Below the pieces are notes generated by a model. It worked only from the letters and a program-made list of their open reading frames with translations, was not told the origin of the DNA and made no database searches. 64,000 nucleotides of DNA from Diogma glabrata (taxonomy: Eukaryota > Arthropoda > Insecta > Diptera > Cylindrotomidae), in NCBI GenBank assembly GCA_963693315.1, contig OY856187.1:115026437-115090436 (forward strand), read 5' to 3'. This document shows, piece by piece, positions 10,879 through 21,899 of this stretch (position 1 is its first letter; each line of letters opens with the position of its first letter). The position numbers were made by a program, and so were the translations under genes.

Positions 10879-11277
10879 TTAAATTTGGATTACCGTCTTT
10901 GGTTCTATTTATCTTGATAAATAAAACACCAAACCTTAGATCATAAATTACTTTTTTATTTGCAAATATTTCGGTCCTTTCTTGGGACCCTCCTCAGTAC
11001 CTAATGTTACATGGAATATATACACAATTAGACATATGTTTTGAATATAAATTAAAATTAAAATTAAAACTAGAATTTAAAATTTGAAGTCAGTTGTTAA
11101 AATAAAGATAAATAATATAAACAATAAAAATATAATTTACTTACATATATCTTTGAACGAAAACACAAAACTTACTAAAACTTATTACTAATGATCTATT
11201 GGAATTTGATTTTTTCTATTTATGCAAAATTTAAAGTCATAAATTTACTTATACTTAAAAATAACAAAATAGTACAT
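10879..11277. other. A+T-rich non-coding stretch
   Basis: No gene, RNA gene or clear repeat was found between the end of element copy A and the next hairpin. Confidence 0.5.
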
Positions 11278-11398
11278 TATATACCGAGGTGATAAAGTAA
11301 ATTTTCTACATTGAGGTGGATATTAATTCGCGAGAAACGAAGTTTCGAGCGAATTAAGCACCGAAATGGAGAAAATTTTCTTCACCGAGGTTTATATA
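11278..11398. repeat. 121-bp quasi-palindrome with CG-rich core
   Basis: The left arm starts TATATACCGAGGTGA. The right arm, read on the other strand, starts TATATAAACCTCGGTGA. Pairing continues through AAATTTTCT (11300 onward) and its complement AGAAAATTTT (11369 onward), to a core GCGAGAAACGAAGTTTCGAG. Arms are about 50 bp each with a few mismatches. It has the same size and layout as the hairpins at 3861, 13789, 16867 and 20585. Confidence 0.7.
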
Positions 11399-12393
11399 CT
11401 ATTTTTTTTACTACTTGATATAAAAAATGCAGTAAAACTCTTGATTATTCACAAAATAAAATGTCAATTAATAAGCAAATGGTGAATAAATAGAAATTTT
11501 GATTTGGTGAAACATTGTGTATCATATCATTGGATTGCGTATTGGATATTTATTATTCAGGGCTGCTTAGTTAGAAATTTATTTTCAATAAATTGTCTTA
11601 AAACTATATATAAAAATCACATATGCTTTGCATTAAAAAATATAGCTTTTATTTATTTTTGACATGAATTGAATTGAATTGAAAATCTATTCAATATTGT
11701 TGAGCCAAATTTAGAATTTTTTAGTCTACAACTCACAACTAAACTAAATTTCAACAGAATTCTGATTAACACGAATTAAATTTTCAAATAAACTAAACTA
11801 TAGTTGCAAAGAAGTTTTTGCATTCATTCATTATTTATTATTGTTAAAATAAAATCAAAACGCTTATTATTTTTTAATATATTATTATTATTTTAGGAAG
11901 AAACTAAAAAAATTCAAAGATGAACTCAGTTAACAAACGAACAAAAATTATATTTTCATTATTTACTAAGGTGCTAAAATACTTATTATTAGGTGTGGGG
12001 AATAATTATTAGTAACCTTAGCTGAGAAAAATAACTTTTGTCTTGGGTTTTTGAGTAAATAATTGAAATTTCTCATGCAAGTAGTAAAAAAAAGAAAATA
12101 TAAAAATATGAAGTAATAAAAAGTAATAAAAGTAGAAAAAACTTGAAAAATGTAATTTGACCTATATTTCTTCTGTTTATTGTTATCATTATTGTTGAAA
12201 AATAAATTTAAATGATAAATAAATTTTTGGATAGTTAAAGATGGAGATGAATTGTGTTTATAGAGAATTGAACTTTTATAAAAAATACTTGAATTGTGAC
12301 AAAGGAAATTTCTTATTTTATCACAAAACATTTATATAAACTATATAAACATGACGAAAGTAATTTAACATAATAAAAATAAAATAATAAAAA
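11399..12393. other. A+T-rich non-coding stretch
   Basis: Nothing supportable. Open frames here are short and low in complexity. Confidence 0.5.
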
Positions 12394-12806
12394 TTATATG
12401 AATTCAAATACATAAGCTTGCATTATTGAATGTTCATCCACTGTAAATTGACATTTCACTTGTTCCAAACTATAATCTACCGTTGCCAATTGATTACAAT
12501 ATTGAGCCACTCGCCACATAATTTAAAATCATTATCAGTTTCATTTGCATCCATAAAAAAATTTGTTGCGACTTCTTCATAATTGTCTAGGATTTCAGCA
12601 CTTGTAACCATTTTTAACATTGTAAATTTACCACTCGTTTTATAAATATCTTTAGCGTAATCATCCACTTTATCACATATCATTCCCATATTTTCTGTTA
12701 AATATGTTACGAATCTTCGAAGTTGAACACTTTTACTAACTGAATTGCCAGATTGCTTTATACATAATCCACTAACTTCAACAATATTTTTTTTAATCAA
12801 CTTCAC
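12394..12806 (-). pseudogene. Coding relic of unknown family (fragment 1)
   Basis: A 109-codon frame (12806 to 12477) of ordinary, non-repetitive composition, including the peptides GNSVSKSVQLRRFVTY, ENMGMICDKVDDYAKD and NYEEVATNFFMDANETDN. After its stop, a second frame stays open to 12394 (…DYSLEQVKCQF…). The two may be one protein broken by a frameshift near 12500. It is unusual in this A+T-rich stretch because its amino-acid mix is not the Lys/Asn/Ile/Phe noise of random frames. I do not recognise the family. A relic on the same strand lies at 14199-14480 and may come from the same or a related gene. It could be part of a DNA transposon or a decayed host gene. Confidence 0.35.
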
Positions 12807-13788
12807 TAATAGCTTCCTCTATTTCAGCCACTGTTACTTTACCAAAATGATACATTTACCTGTTTTTGATGTAAAACAATAAACTCCGTATGGACTAATC
12901 AACAGAATCAATTTATCTTTATTGGCTCAACAAAAAACATAATTCAATTCTCAACATTCAATAAAATAATTAAAAATTAATAACATTATAACACAAACAA
13001 TTTTTTTAATTTTGTTAATTAAAATTAAACTAACCACAAGTAAAATGTGTAATTTATTTGTGTTAATTTTACGTAATCTCATCTGACGACCAAAACAAAA
13101 ATGGTCCAGTATATATAGTAAGGTTTTTTTCTGTGTTTTGTTTCTTTTTCTATTATCCTTCTCATTGTACATAAATTAATAATTTTTCCTTCCAAATATC
13201 ATCCAAACAAAAATTTATTCCAACAAGAAACTATTCCCCTCCAATTCTTATTATTTAAAAATGCACAAAACTATATTCTATCTACATATAACATTATGAG
13301 CTTTACATAGCAAACATTTCTATCTAGCCACAAACAAGTATTATTAGTTTGTATTGAGTGCCATTAACTAAAAAAAATTTAAAAATATTATTGATATGTA
13401 TATAAACGCTTTTATGTCTGTCTCATTTTAATGGCCGGAATTGAAATAACTTGGCAAATTATTAGCGAATTTACATGTTTTATAAAACGAACGGAATGAA
13501 GCAGATCAAAAATTAACACAACTTGTTTCATTCTGTTTGGACCTTAGGACAAAATTACATATTATTTTGACATAATTTTAAATCAGAGTATGCGGTTTTA
13601 GTTTAAATTCTTTGTATGGGTTATGTTCATATATATACAAACAAAGAAAATTTCATTATTCTGTTGCGCTGGTCATATCTATCCCTAAAATTTAATTAAT
13701 TTAATTAATCTGCAAAATTTAAAAGAATTTGGAAAAATTTGTAATGATTGGTACGTATTACAACCGAAATAGTTACTTAAGTATTAAT
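12807..13788. other. A+T-rich non-coding stretch with a dispersed repeat
   Basis: No gene is seen. The part near 13380-13490 (AAACGCTTTTATG, and AAATTATTAGCGAATTT near 13460) resembles 3590-3660. The words ATTAGCGAATTT recur at 15085. Confidence 0.4.
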
Positions 13789-13898
13789 GGCAGTAAGAGT
13801 GTTTTACCGATTGGGGATATATGTTTTGAGATCGAGACGAAGTCTAAATACGAGACGAAGTCTCTAATATATCCGAAATCGGTAATACTCTTAATGCC
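13789..13898. repeat. 110-bp quasi-palindrome with CG-rich core
   Basis: The arms run from GGCAGTAAGAGT (13789) to ACTCTTAATGCC (ending 13898). Inside, TTTTACCGATT pairs with AATCGGTAA, and GGATATAT with ATATATCC. The core holds GAGACGAAGTCT twice, itself close to palindromic. A short frame reads through it but follows the hairpin's symmetry and is not a gene. Confidence 0.7.
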
Positions 13899-14198
13899 CA
13901 AAATGCTATTATATTTTTTGCACGACCAATAAAAATTCAATTAAAATTAATTGAATAATAAAATTCATTTTAAGTTTGTTACGTAGTTTGGACTTTTAAT
14001 AACGAATATAATATTACACCGGAGTATTAAACCGGAAAACAGAATATATGACAAACAATTTACACTTGCTAATCTCTTATTTATGAATCACTTCGAATAA
14101 TGTTAAGAAACTATCAATAAACTAACAGAGAAAATAGTTTAGTTTTATAAAAATAAATCAATAAAAATTATACAAATCAAAATACAAAAAGGCTTACA

Positions 14199-14480
14199 TT
14201 AATTTATTTCTTGAACGTTGTCTTCTTCCAAAACTAATCCTGTAAACAAATGTTGATTGTAGGCTGTAATTCATTTTACTAAACGTAATTCAATTTTATT
14301 AAAAGCATCATGAAATGATAAAATTAAATTAGTTCTGCCAACTTGAAATATATCCCTCAAAGTATGATCTAATTTATCCACACCCCAATAATTATTCGTA
14401 TTTCGAAGCACAGCAATACCATTAACTTTTTTAGCCGCTTGCTGATTGACATCAAATTTATGAATATTTGCATTTAACAT
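14199..14480 (-). pseudogene. Coding relic of unknown family (fragment 2)
   Basis: A frame of 69 codons (14480 to 14271; peptides FDVNQQAAKKVNGIAVLR, NNYWGVDKLDHTLRDIF, NLILSFHDAFNKIELR) ends in TGA. The same frame then stays open for 24 more codons (…YNQHLFTGLVLEEDN…) to a TAA at 14199, so the TGA looks like a nonsense mutation. An in-frame stop also lies just upstream. The composition is protein-like. The family is unknown to me. Same strand and ~1.4 kb from fragment 1, so a shared origin is possible but not shown. Confidence 0.35.
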
Positions 14481-15392
14481 GTAACAGCTTGGAATAAAGC
14501 GTTATCGTAACCGTTGAGTATAAAAAGTGTGTTGAACGGTTTCGTTATTACTTCACTAGAATAACTATTTTCACGTTTTTGTATTTGAACTTGTATTTTT
14601 TTAGATTCAGTTTTTTTTTATTTTCATTTTGTTTACAAAATGATTTATCAAACATTTTTTCACTAAAAACTCATTACATCAAAAACAATCAAATAAAAAA
14701 ACTTCGATATCCAAATCAAAATAAATAATTTAATCTTTTGTAATAAAATTTTACATTTTTTTACATTTAGAAATTTACACAATAATATTTTTTGTTTTAT
14801 TTTAATCAAATACTGATCTCGATTTAAATTTATATACAATCGATTTAAATTTATACTAACTTCGATCCAAAAAAATTGATCGCTTATACACCCTATTATA
14901 GGTTTCCTGTTTCCCTCTCCATTATTGTTACAGGCAATTTTCACTAATACAAACAACCATTTATGCAAAACATGTATTATTAATACGAGCAACGTAACTA
15001 AACCGTCAACAAAAAAAATGAGTAATTGCACAAAAGTAGTACAAATACGCTTATTACAATTGAAGAGAATAAATTAATAAACTATTAGCGAATTTCTTTG
15101 AATATGAATGCTATTATTTTAGAGTAAAAATTGAAAATAGTCCGTCGTTACAAGTTTTAATGTTTTAAAAAAAATCTCTTAAAATTTCATTTCAAAATAG
15201 TAAGCTCTGCTTTTCATCATAACTTTATTGGTTTTTTTGTTGGAAAACTTATTTTTTTCAAATATTTGTTCAAAATAAATTGCTTTTAAATATTGTTATA
15301 ATAATATTTTAAAAAGAATATTATTTAAAGTTGAAACTAGTAAAATTGAAATACATGATTATCTAAAAAAATTGCCCTTAGGTCTCCCTTAC
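14481..15392. other. A+T-rich non-coding stretch
   Basis: No gene. The stretch 15085-15155 (ATTAGCGAATTTCTTTGAAT, and AAAATAGTCCGTCGTTAC) is a copy of the repeat seen at 3655-3730. Confidence 0.45.
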
Positions 15393-15444
15393 CGGTAAGT
15401 AATTACTTACCGCCTGCGTGATCGGTAAGTAATTACTTACCGAT
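15393..15444. repeat. Two perfect palindromes in tandem
   Basis: The first palindrome is CGGTAAGTAATTACTTACCG (15393-15412). The second (15421-15444, 24 bp) has the same 18-bp heart GGTAAGTAATTACTTACC extended by ATC/GAT. The 8-bp gap is CCTGCGTG. Each half reads GGTAAGTA on both strands, so the 52 bp hold four copies of that word. It also holds two TAATTA cores, the general homeodomain-type site. No function can be assigned from this alone. Confidence 0.7.
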
Positions 15445-16473
15445 CTGTGATTTGTAACCGAAACTTACTATGTTTATTTACGAATCAGTAAACATGCAAA
15501 ATCGCCTGATCGTGCAAAAATATTTATGTATTTACTTGAAATGAATCTCGTTTGATGTAGTTTTATTTTAGTTATTTATTTCGATTATTATATAATGTAA
15601 GAACGTTTATTTTAATCCTTAAGCTTTGTACTCAAAAGAATTCTTTTTTCTTCTAAATATATTTCTTGTTTAAAAATTGCCAATCTGTCATTATTTCTCT
15701 AAAACGGTTTAGTATACCTTACTACATTATGCAAAAATAAGCTAAGCTTATAAGAATACACAAACCATTTAAAATATTCAATTTGGGAATATGAAGCAAT
15801 TTTGTTTTATTGTCAACAGATTTCATGTTTGAACTTTTGCTTTCGTGTTTTTATGGAATAAAAAAATAAGTTATTATTGTTACATATCAAAGGAATCTTG
15901 CTTATAAAATAATAAACCTAATAATTATAGATAAATAAAAATCCAAAAGAATCCTTGAATAAGAATTTATTCAAATAATTTATAAAATCAGAAAAAATAA
16001 TAAGACTTAATAAAATTTGTCGTCAACACTTAATGAAAATCATTATCAATTTAATTTAAATAAGAGCTTTATTTATTCTTAATATATACCAGAAAAACGC
16101 TCTGAGCTTTTCTCTATAAAACCTAAAATTTCAGTGAAATTTAAAATCTTAGCTGTCAAGCTTCTTTTTTTTCACAACCACCTCTTTTTTATTCGTAATA
16201 GCTGTATTTGTCTAAAAGTATAATAAAAGCAAAATAATAATAATAATAAAACAACAGAAATTTAACAATGTCGTTTTTGACAAGGTATGAGTTTTCTTTG
16301 TTGTCTAATATATTCATTTACATCATCTTCATAAAAGCAACAGGAAAACACATAACAATAAAACTTTATCATACAATATAAAACATTTTTTTCTTCAACT
16401 TTTTTTGCCGATTTTATTACTAGACATATTGTTTGGCTTACATTTTTGTATTTTTAATTTAAGGAAAATATAA
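15445..16473. other. A+T-rich non-coding stretch
   Basis: No gene, structured RNA or repeat that I can support. Confidence 0.5.
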
Positions 16474-16860
16474 TTTTTTCTGTGACGGGAAAAAAGTTTA
16501 ACATTTTACTTCTGCTGACAGGTGCAAAAATGCTACTTTTCATAAAATACTTTTTTCCCCGGGAAAAAAGTATGTACTTTTTTCCCGGATAGATAAAAAT
16601 ATATATATAAATACATATATACACATAAATGATAAATATTATGAATATTTATGAACATTTATGACTATTTTAATGTTAATGAAAAGTTATACCGTTTTCT
16701 TCTTGATGTTAATAACTGGTTTTGACAAATAAAATGAAACTTAATTTTAAGTTTTTATTCAAGAAAAATTCGTATGGTGTGGTGAATATACATATTGTAA
16801 TATTTGTTTAATATTATTTTTTCAATAATTATATTAATATTTGTCCAGTCACAGAAAAAA
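16474..16860. repeat. 387-bp segment bounded by 13-bp inverted repeats
   Basis: TTTTTTCTGTGAC (16474-16486) is matched exactly by its complement GTCACAGAAAAAA (16848-16860). Inside, at 16547-16586, three arms alternate: TACTTTTTTCCC, then GGGAAAAAAGTA, then TACTTTTTTCCC, so the middle arm can pair with either neighbour. No target duplication was recognised. It may be a small MITE. The 13-bp match could be partly chance because of the T run. Confidence 0.4.
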
Positions 16861-16866
16861 ATAGTG

Positions 16867-16984
16867 TATTATACACGGGAAAAATTGTAGATTTTAGCTC
16901 TCGGTTTTTTGTCTCCCTCCGCTTCGCGTCGGGAGACAACACAACCTCGAGCTAAAATCTACTACTTTTTTCCCTTGTATAATA
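16867..16984. repeat. 118-bp quasi-palindrome with CG-rich core
   Basis: TATTATACACGGGAAAAA (from 16867) pairs with TTTTTTCCCTTGTATAATA (to 16984). AGATTTTAGCTC pairs with GAGCTAAAATCT, and GTCTCCC (16911-16917) with GGGAGAC (16931-16937). The core is TCCGCTTCGCGTC. This is the cleanest of the five ~110-121-bp hairpins. Confidence 0.75.
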
Positions 16985-17768
16985 AATAACTATTTCTTTA
17001 AGAGGTGCTAAAATTATTTGCTTTGTTTTACATTTGAAAATTTGATAACTGATATGAACGATTATCGTTTGGCAAACAACCCGCCACTTTGTTTAATTTC
17101 ATCTTAAATTTAGTTTTTTGTTAATCATGTTAAAAGATGTTATGTACCTAAGTTAGACTAAAGATGAAAATAAATTTTTGAATCAAAAAATGTAACCGGA
17201 ATATTTGATGCAAAACTCTTGACAATTTTATAAAAATCGTATATAAGTAGTATACCGAGTTTCATCAATATAGAATCAGGACTGGAAGTTATTGGCGTCC
17301 ACAATAAATAGAGATTGGTCACCCTAACACTAATTGAACTAGTTTGGATAAAAATTGTAGGTCTTCCATTTTCATTCACAAACCAAATCATGTTGCGTCA
17401 ACCAATCACACATCTAGTATCAACCCACCAGACAAGCGAGCCAGTCCATTCACCAACAAGCATAATCTTTTTCTACATGTTGAATTCATGGTCCTACTAA
17501 AATGTACCAAAATTCCTTCAAAATAATTTCTTCTCAAAAACCAGGTCTTGGTTGCTTAATTTCTTTTTCAAACACAACAATTCAACAATTCCTGAGCGAT
17601 TCTATCATGAGGCAATTCATCATTTTCATTATTTAAGAATTTTGCCCGAAGTGATAATTTATTTTCAAAATGTTTTTAAACTGTACTTCTTATTTCAGCA
17701 TTTTTTGTTCAACCGATGTAATTAAATTTAAACAAAATGAATGAATGAAAAAAATTAATAACATATGA
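16985..17768. other. Non-coding stretch
   Basis: No gene. A minus-strand frame at 17158-17391 looks protein-like at its start but has no recognisable domain. It contains TGATGAAACTCGGTATAC-type wording of the kind seen in short insect inverted-repeat elements. Confidence 0.4.
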
Positions 17769-19295
17769 AGAGGCTGAAATCTCAACGATCTGAGATATCA
17801 AGACTTCGGTCTGGGATAAGAATTTTGATATAGTTTTCGGCAAAACACTTTTATGCGGAAATGGTTTTTAGTTTTTGTCAGCGATGTATATCAAACATAG
17901 CACTCTTTGTTAAGGTACATATGTATTTTTTTTATCTCTGTTTAGATTTGTATTACATAACTAACACGAAACATCAATACGTTGCCGAAAAATTATAACA
18001 GATCATAAATTACCATAATTTAGTGAAAAGATGATACATTCAACTACTCAAAAACCTCTCCATTTAGCAATTCGAGAAAATGTTACAAAATCACAAATTC
18101 ATATTTCTTTCAAAATTCCAAAAATATTGTAAAATCAAATAAAATCAAAAATTCAAAACTTTTTCAAACAAAATTCTGAAAGTATTCCAAAAACTATTAC
18201 AAAATCAAAAATTAAAACTTTTTTCAAAAATTCTAATAATATTGCAAAAATTATAACAAAATCAGATATTGAAACTTTTTCAAAATTCCAAAAATATTCC
18301 AAAAATTAGAATAAAATCAAATATTTAAACTTTTTCTAAATTCTAATAATATTCCAAAAAATTCTTAAAAATTCAATAATTCAAACTTTTTCCAAAATTT
18401 TAAAATTATTGCAAAAATTGTAACTATATCAAAAATTGAAACTTTTTTCAAAATTCCAAAAATTATAATAAAATCAAAAATTTAGAATTTTTCAAAATTC
18501 TAAAACCATTCCAAAAATTCTTACAAAATCAAAAATTGAAACTTCTTTCAAAATTCTAAAAATACATATAAAATTCCAAAATTCTATTTTTTTTCATAAT
18601 TCTAAAAATATTGCAAAAATTGTAACAAACTCAAAAATTAAAACTTTTGCCAAAATTCTAAAAATATTGCAAAAATTAATGCAAAATCAAAATTACAAAC
18701 TTTTTTCAAAATTCCAAAAATATTTCAAAAACTATAACAAATTCAAAAATTTCTATGTCCAAATTCATGTTCAATTATATTAACGTCATACAAACATCTA
18801 AATTTTTTTCCAAAAGATTGGCTAAAAAAATAAATGAAATCATTTTTTTGACAAACTTATAATGCAATGAAATTCTCAATAATAATCTCAAAATCTTTCT
18901 TATGTTATAATTGACAACATATTCTCACTACTCTTCTTTGTTCCTACTCATTATATACTTATCACTTAAAATAAACGTTTTTTTAACAAAAAAATATGCA
19001 TATTTCCTTGTTTTGACACGCTTGACGATTTTTTGACACTCTTCCGGTACAGTTATCGAACACATCGTCTTTTGGCTCTTACCAATGAGTGTACCTATTT
19101 TTAGAAACCAAAATTTTTAAAATCCTCGAGGCGGTTTTCTAGATTTCGTCGGTTGTGACGGCCGGCCGGCAGACAGACATATATTTTTTTTTGGAGTCGT
19201 TATGACCTAAAACGTCGAGAAATGCCAAAAAATTGGGGGTAAGATTTTCACTTTTAGCTCATGAATGTAACTTAGGTCTTTCAGACCGAAGTAAT
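17769..19295 (+). mobile_element. Non-autonomous inverted-repeat element with tandem arrays, copy B (complete)
   Basis: About 1.5 kb with both ends and no insertion, so it is the best view of the family. It starts near AGAGGCTGAAATCTCA. ACTTCGGTCTG (17803-17813) and its inverse CAGACCGAAGT (19282-19292) lie near the ends. A conserved left section contains CTAACACGAAACATCAATACG. The ~60-bp A+T array spans about 18110-18750. Only one or two of the TTGACA-type units follow. The G+C-richer tail (GACGGCCGGCCGGCAGACAGA, GTCGAGAAATGCCAAAA) ends in a short hairpin GGTCT-TTC-AGACC (19275-19287). It has no coding capacity. See copy A for classification. Confidence 0.7.
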
Positions 19296-19834
19296 ATGGA
19301 TAACTAAATAGATCGGGTTCGTTAACATAATTCACAAAAATGCCATATTTTTATAATAATATTTAATGATAATCTTTATTCTCTTCCATTTATTAACATC
19401 AGCTTTATTTGTATGTTTTTTTATATGTATGTATGTAATATTGTATTGTTTTCTAACCTATAGCCTAATGAACTTAACCTATTGTCTAATGAAAATTTCC
19501 TTGTAAAAAATTATCATTATTCAATTGGTATGATTCCAATTGGTCAAATTGTTTTGATTCTATTAAAATTATTTTCAAGTTATAATCACAATAGCTTTGA
19601 TACTTTTTGTTCAAAAATCTAATTTTAAGTTAAATTCTCTTATTTCTTTTAATTGAATTTGGTTGATTGTTGGGAATAGTTTTTTTATCATCAGGGTTTT
19701 TTTTTCATCAAAAATTCGATTTTTCAATTAAAATAATAAAGATTTATTGTTTTAATTGAAGAAAACGTTTTTATTTTATGTAATACATAATTGTCAGAGA
19801 ATAAAGCAGTGTAATCAATTCGTGTTTAACGAAT
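19296..19834. other. A+T-rich non-coding stretch
   Basis: Nothing supportable. AGAGAATAAA at 19796 echoes the arms of the hairpin that follows. Confidence 0.45.
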
Positions 19835-19889
19835 TTTATTCTCTCGCAAATTGCCTCGCTAAAATTTAAAACTTTTGCTTGAGAATAAA
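19835..19889. repeat. Second copy of the TTTATTCTC / GAGAATAAA hairpin (inverted)
   Basis: TTTATTCTC (19835-19843) pairs with GAGAATAAA (19881-19889). Its reverse complement follows 3744-3814 closely (CTCAAGCAAAAGTTTTAAA, GCGAGG, GAGAGAATAAAA). Confidence 0.55.
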
Positions 19890-20584
19890 CTATATCATTA
19901 CACACTTATTGATTAATTTACTATTAATTAACTGTGAAGCACACAGGACCACTAATCACGACCACAAATAAACACGGTTTTACGGCTTGTTGTATTGGCC
20001 ATTTTAATGATCTTTTATTATAAAAAAAACCTTACAAATTTCATACTCAATATAAACAATCAATAACTTTATATTATATAAAACTAGACAGTTAAATATT
20101 TCAAAAATAATCTCAGCATACTTATTCTTTAAATAAAATCAAACTTTCAAGAAGTACAAAATTGAACAACACTTTTTAAGATTTCAAAAATTCAGCATCA
20201 ATTTCAAAATTGAATTTTATTTTGTAACAGAATGACGGATATCAATCAACTGCGAAATATATATTTATACACGGCTACTACAGAATATATACTTTCCATG
20301 CGTATATCTTTCATTGTAATTGTATTCATTCCACTTTATTTATTAAATTCCACTTTATTTATTTCATTCCACTTTATTTATTAAATGTTAGGGGAAACAA
20401 ATTAAAAACTTGATTTGTTGGTATAGTAATATAAACAAGTTAAAACAAGAACAATACATATATAAAATCTAAAATAAACAAACATGTTTTGTTTTATTTC
20501 CTGCATTTATTTCAATATGGCGAAACTTTTACAGGAAAACTGAAAATTATTTGAAATATTTTGAAGTAGTGGATAAAATAGCAT
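19890..20584. other. A+T-rich non-coding stretch
   Basis: Only a local triplication of ATTCCACTTTATTTATT at 20327-20385 was noticed. Confidence 0.45.
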
Positions 20585-20702
20585 CTTGTATTCGCTTAGG
20601 ATGAAGGCAATTTTTCACTCGGATGATTCCCTCAACTCGCTACGCTCGTTCCGGGAAACATCATCCTCGTGAAGAATTGCCTTTTTTTTAAGCTTATACA
20701 AG
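20585..20702. repeat. 118-bp quasi-palindrome with CG-rich core
   Basis: The arms run from CTTGTATTCGCTTA (20585) to TAAGCTTATACAAG (ending 20702). AAGGCAATTTTTCAC pairs with GTGAAGAATTGCCTT, and GGATGAT with ATCATCC. The core holds TCCCTCAACTCGCTACGCTC, with CTCGCTACGCTCGTT near its centre. Same size class as 3861, 11278, 13789 and 16867. Confidence 0.7.
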
Positions 20703-21899
20703 AATCTATTATTCTCTTTCTTTTCATTAGATCTTGTTTCATAACAATTTCGTTGTTCGAAAAACAGAACTCGATTTACATGATTATAATTTTATTAGTT
20801 TATTTTATACAAAACAAACGCGGTCGAGGTCATATGAAATGTATTCTCGAAGGCCAGTATAAAAGTTAATTCAATTATTTGCAAAAGTATCGTTATAAAT
20901 TTAAAATAGGTTTTGATTATAACCCAAACAGGTCATCTTCATGTGAGATTTGTATTTAAATATATTACTTAATTGCTTATTTTTAAAGTGCTTGAATGTC
21001 AAATGCTATTCGCAAAATCTTATTGATCCCCAAAATTATTACATTAACATAAATTGAACTTGATAGGAATAATTTTAGGTAAATAACTGGTAAGCGCGTT
21101 TCATTTGTATAAGACCACCCTTACAATAGATCAAACATTTCTGCATAGCCGTTCACTCCTGAGTGTTACTATCATAACACCTCTACTAAATTTCTTCCAA
21201 CTAACTTCATATTTATTAAAATGTAACCTTCATAAAACCAGAAAGGAACATTGTCATAACTGAAATCATTTCATTAACCAAGAATATAAACCGAGTATAA
21301 CTTTTCAGTTAACTGTTATTAACTATTACATTGAAATAAAAATAAATTCTTGTGCTTATAGAAATGGGTAATCAAGAAAATTCCTTTTTTCCTCTTTGTT
21401 TATGATTATATTTAGTTTTTAATTTTCTATTGTTTTTAATTATTATTTTCTCTTTTCCTGTTTTTCCTTTAGGCCATAAAGAATGTAACACATAAGAAAA
21501 AGTTTTAATCTTTATTTAGAAAATTTAACTAATTACTTCAAACCATTAATTTAAACAATTTTTTATAAAATCTTTGATATCTAAGAAATTGTTCTCTAAA
21601 GGATGTTTATGTTGTAAATTTCTTATAATTTTGGATTTCGTGAAAACAAGAGAATGTTCGTCTGTGTTTAAACTTTAAAATTACGAATTTGCAGCTTTAA
21701 CTGAAAGTTATTAAAGAAGACAAATTTGTATGAAATAAATTTATGTACGGGAATACGTATAAAGTATAAAGTCGAAAAATTTAAATTATTAATTATAAGC
21801 TGTATGATGATTATGAAATATTTTAAAATGAGTAGCATTGTATGTGATGTGATGAGATTACTTTGCCTACCACAAATTAAATTGATTTAAACAAACAAA
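20703..21899. other. A+T-rich non-coding stretch
   Basis: No gene or repeat that I can support. Confidence 0.5.

Noticed and set aside
17158..17391. 77-codon minus-strand frame with protein-like wording
   Set aside because: No known domain and no start context. The wording resembles non-coding repeats seen elsewhere (ATATAAGTAGTAT near 41350).
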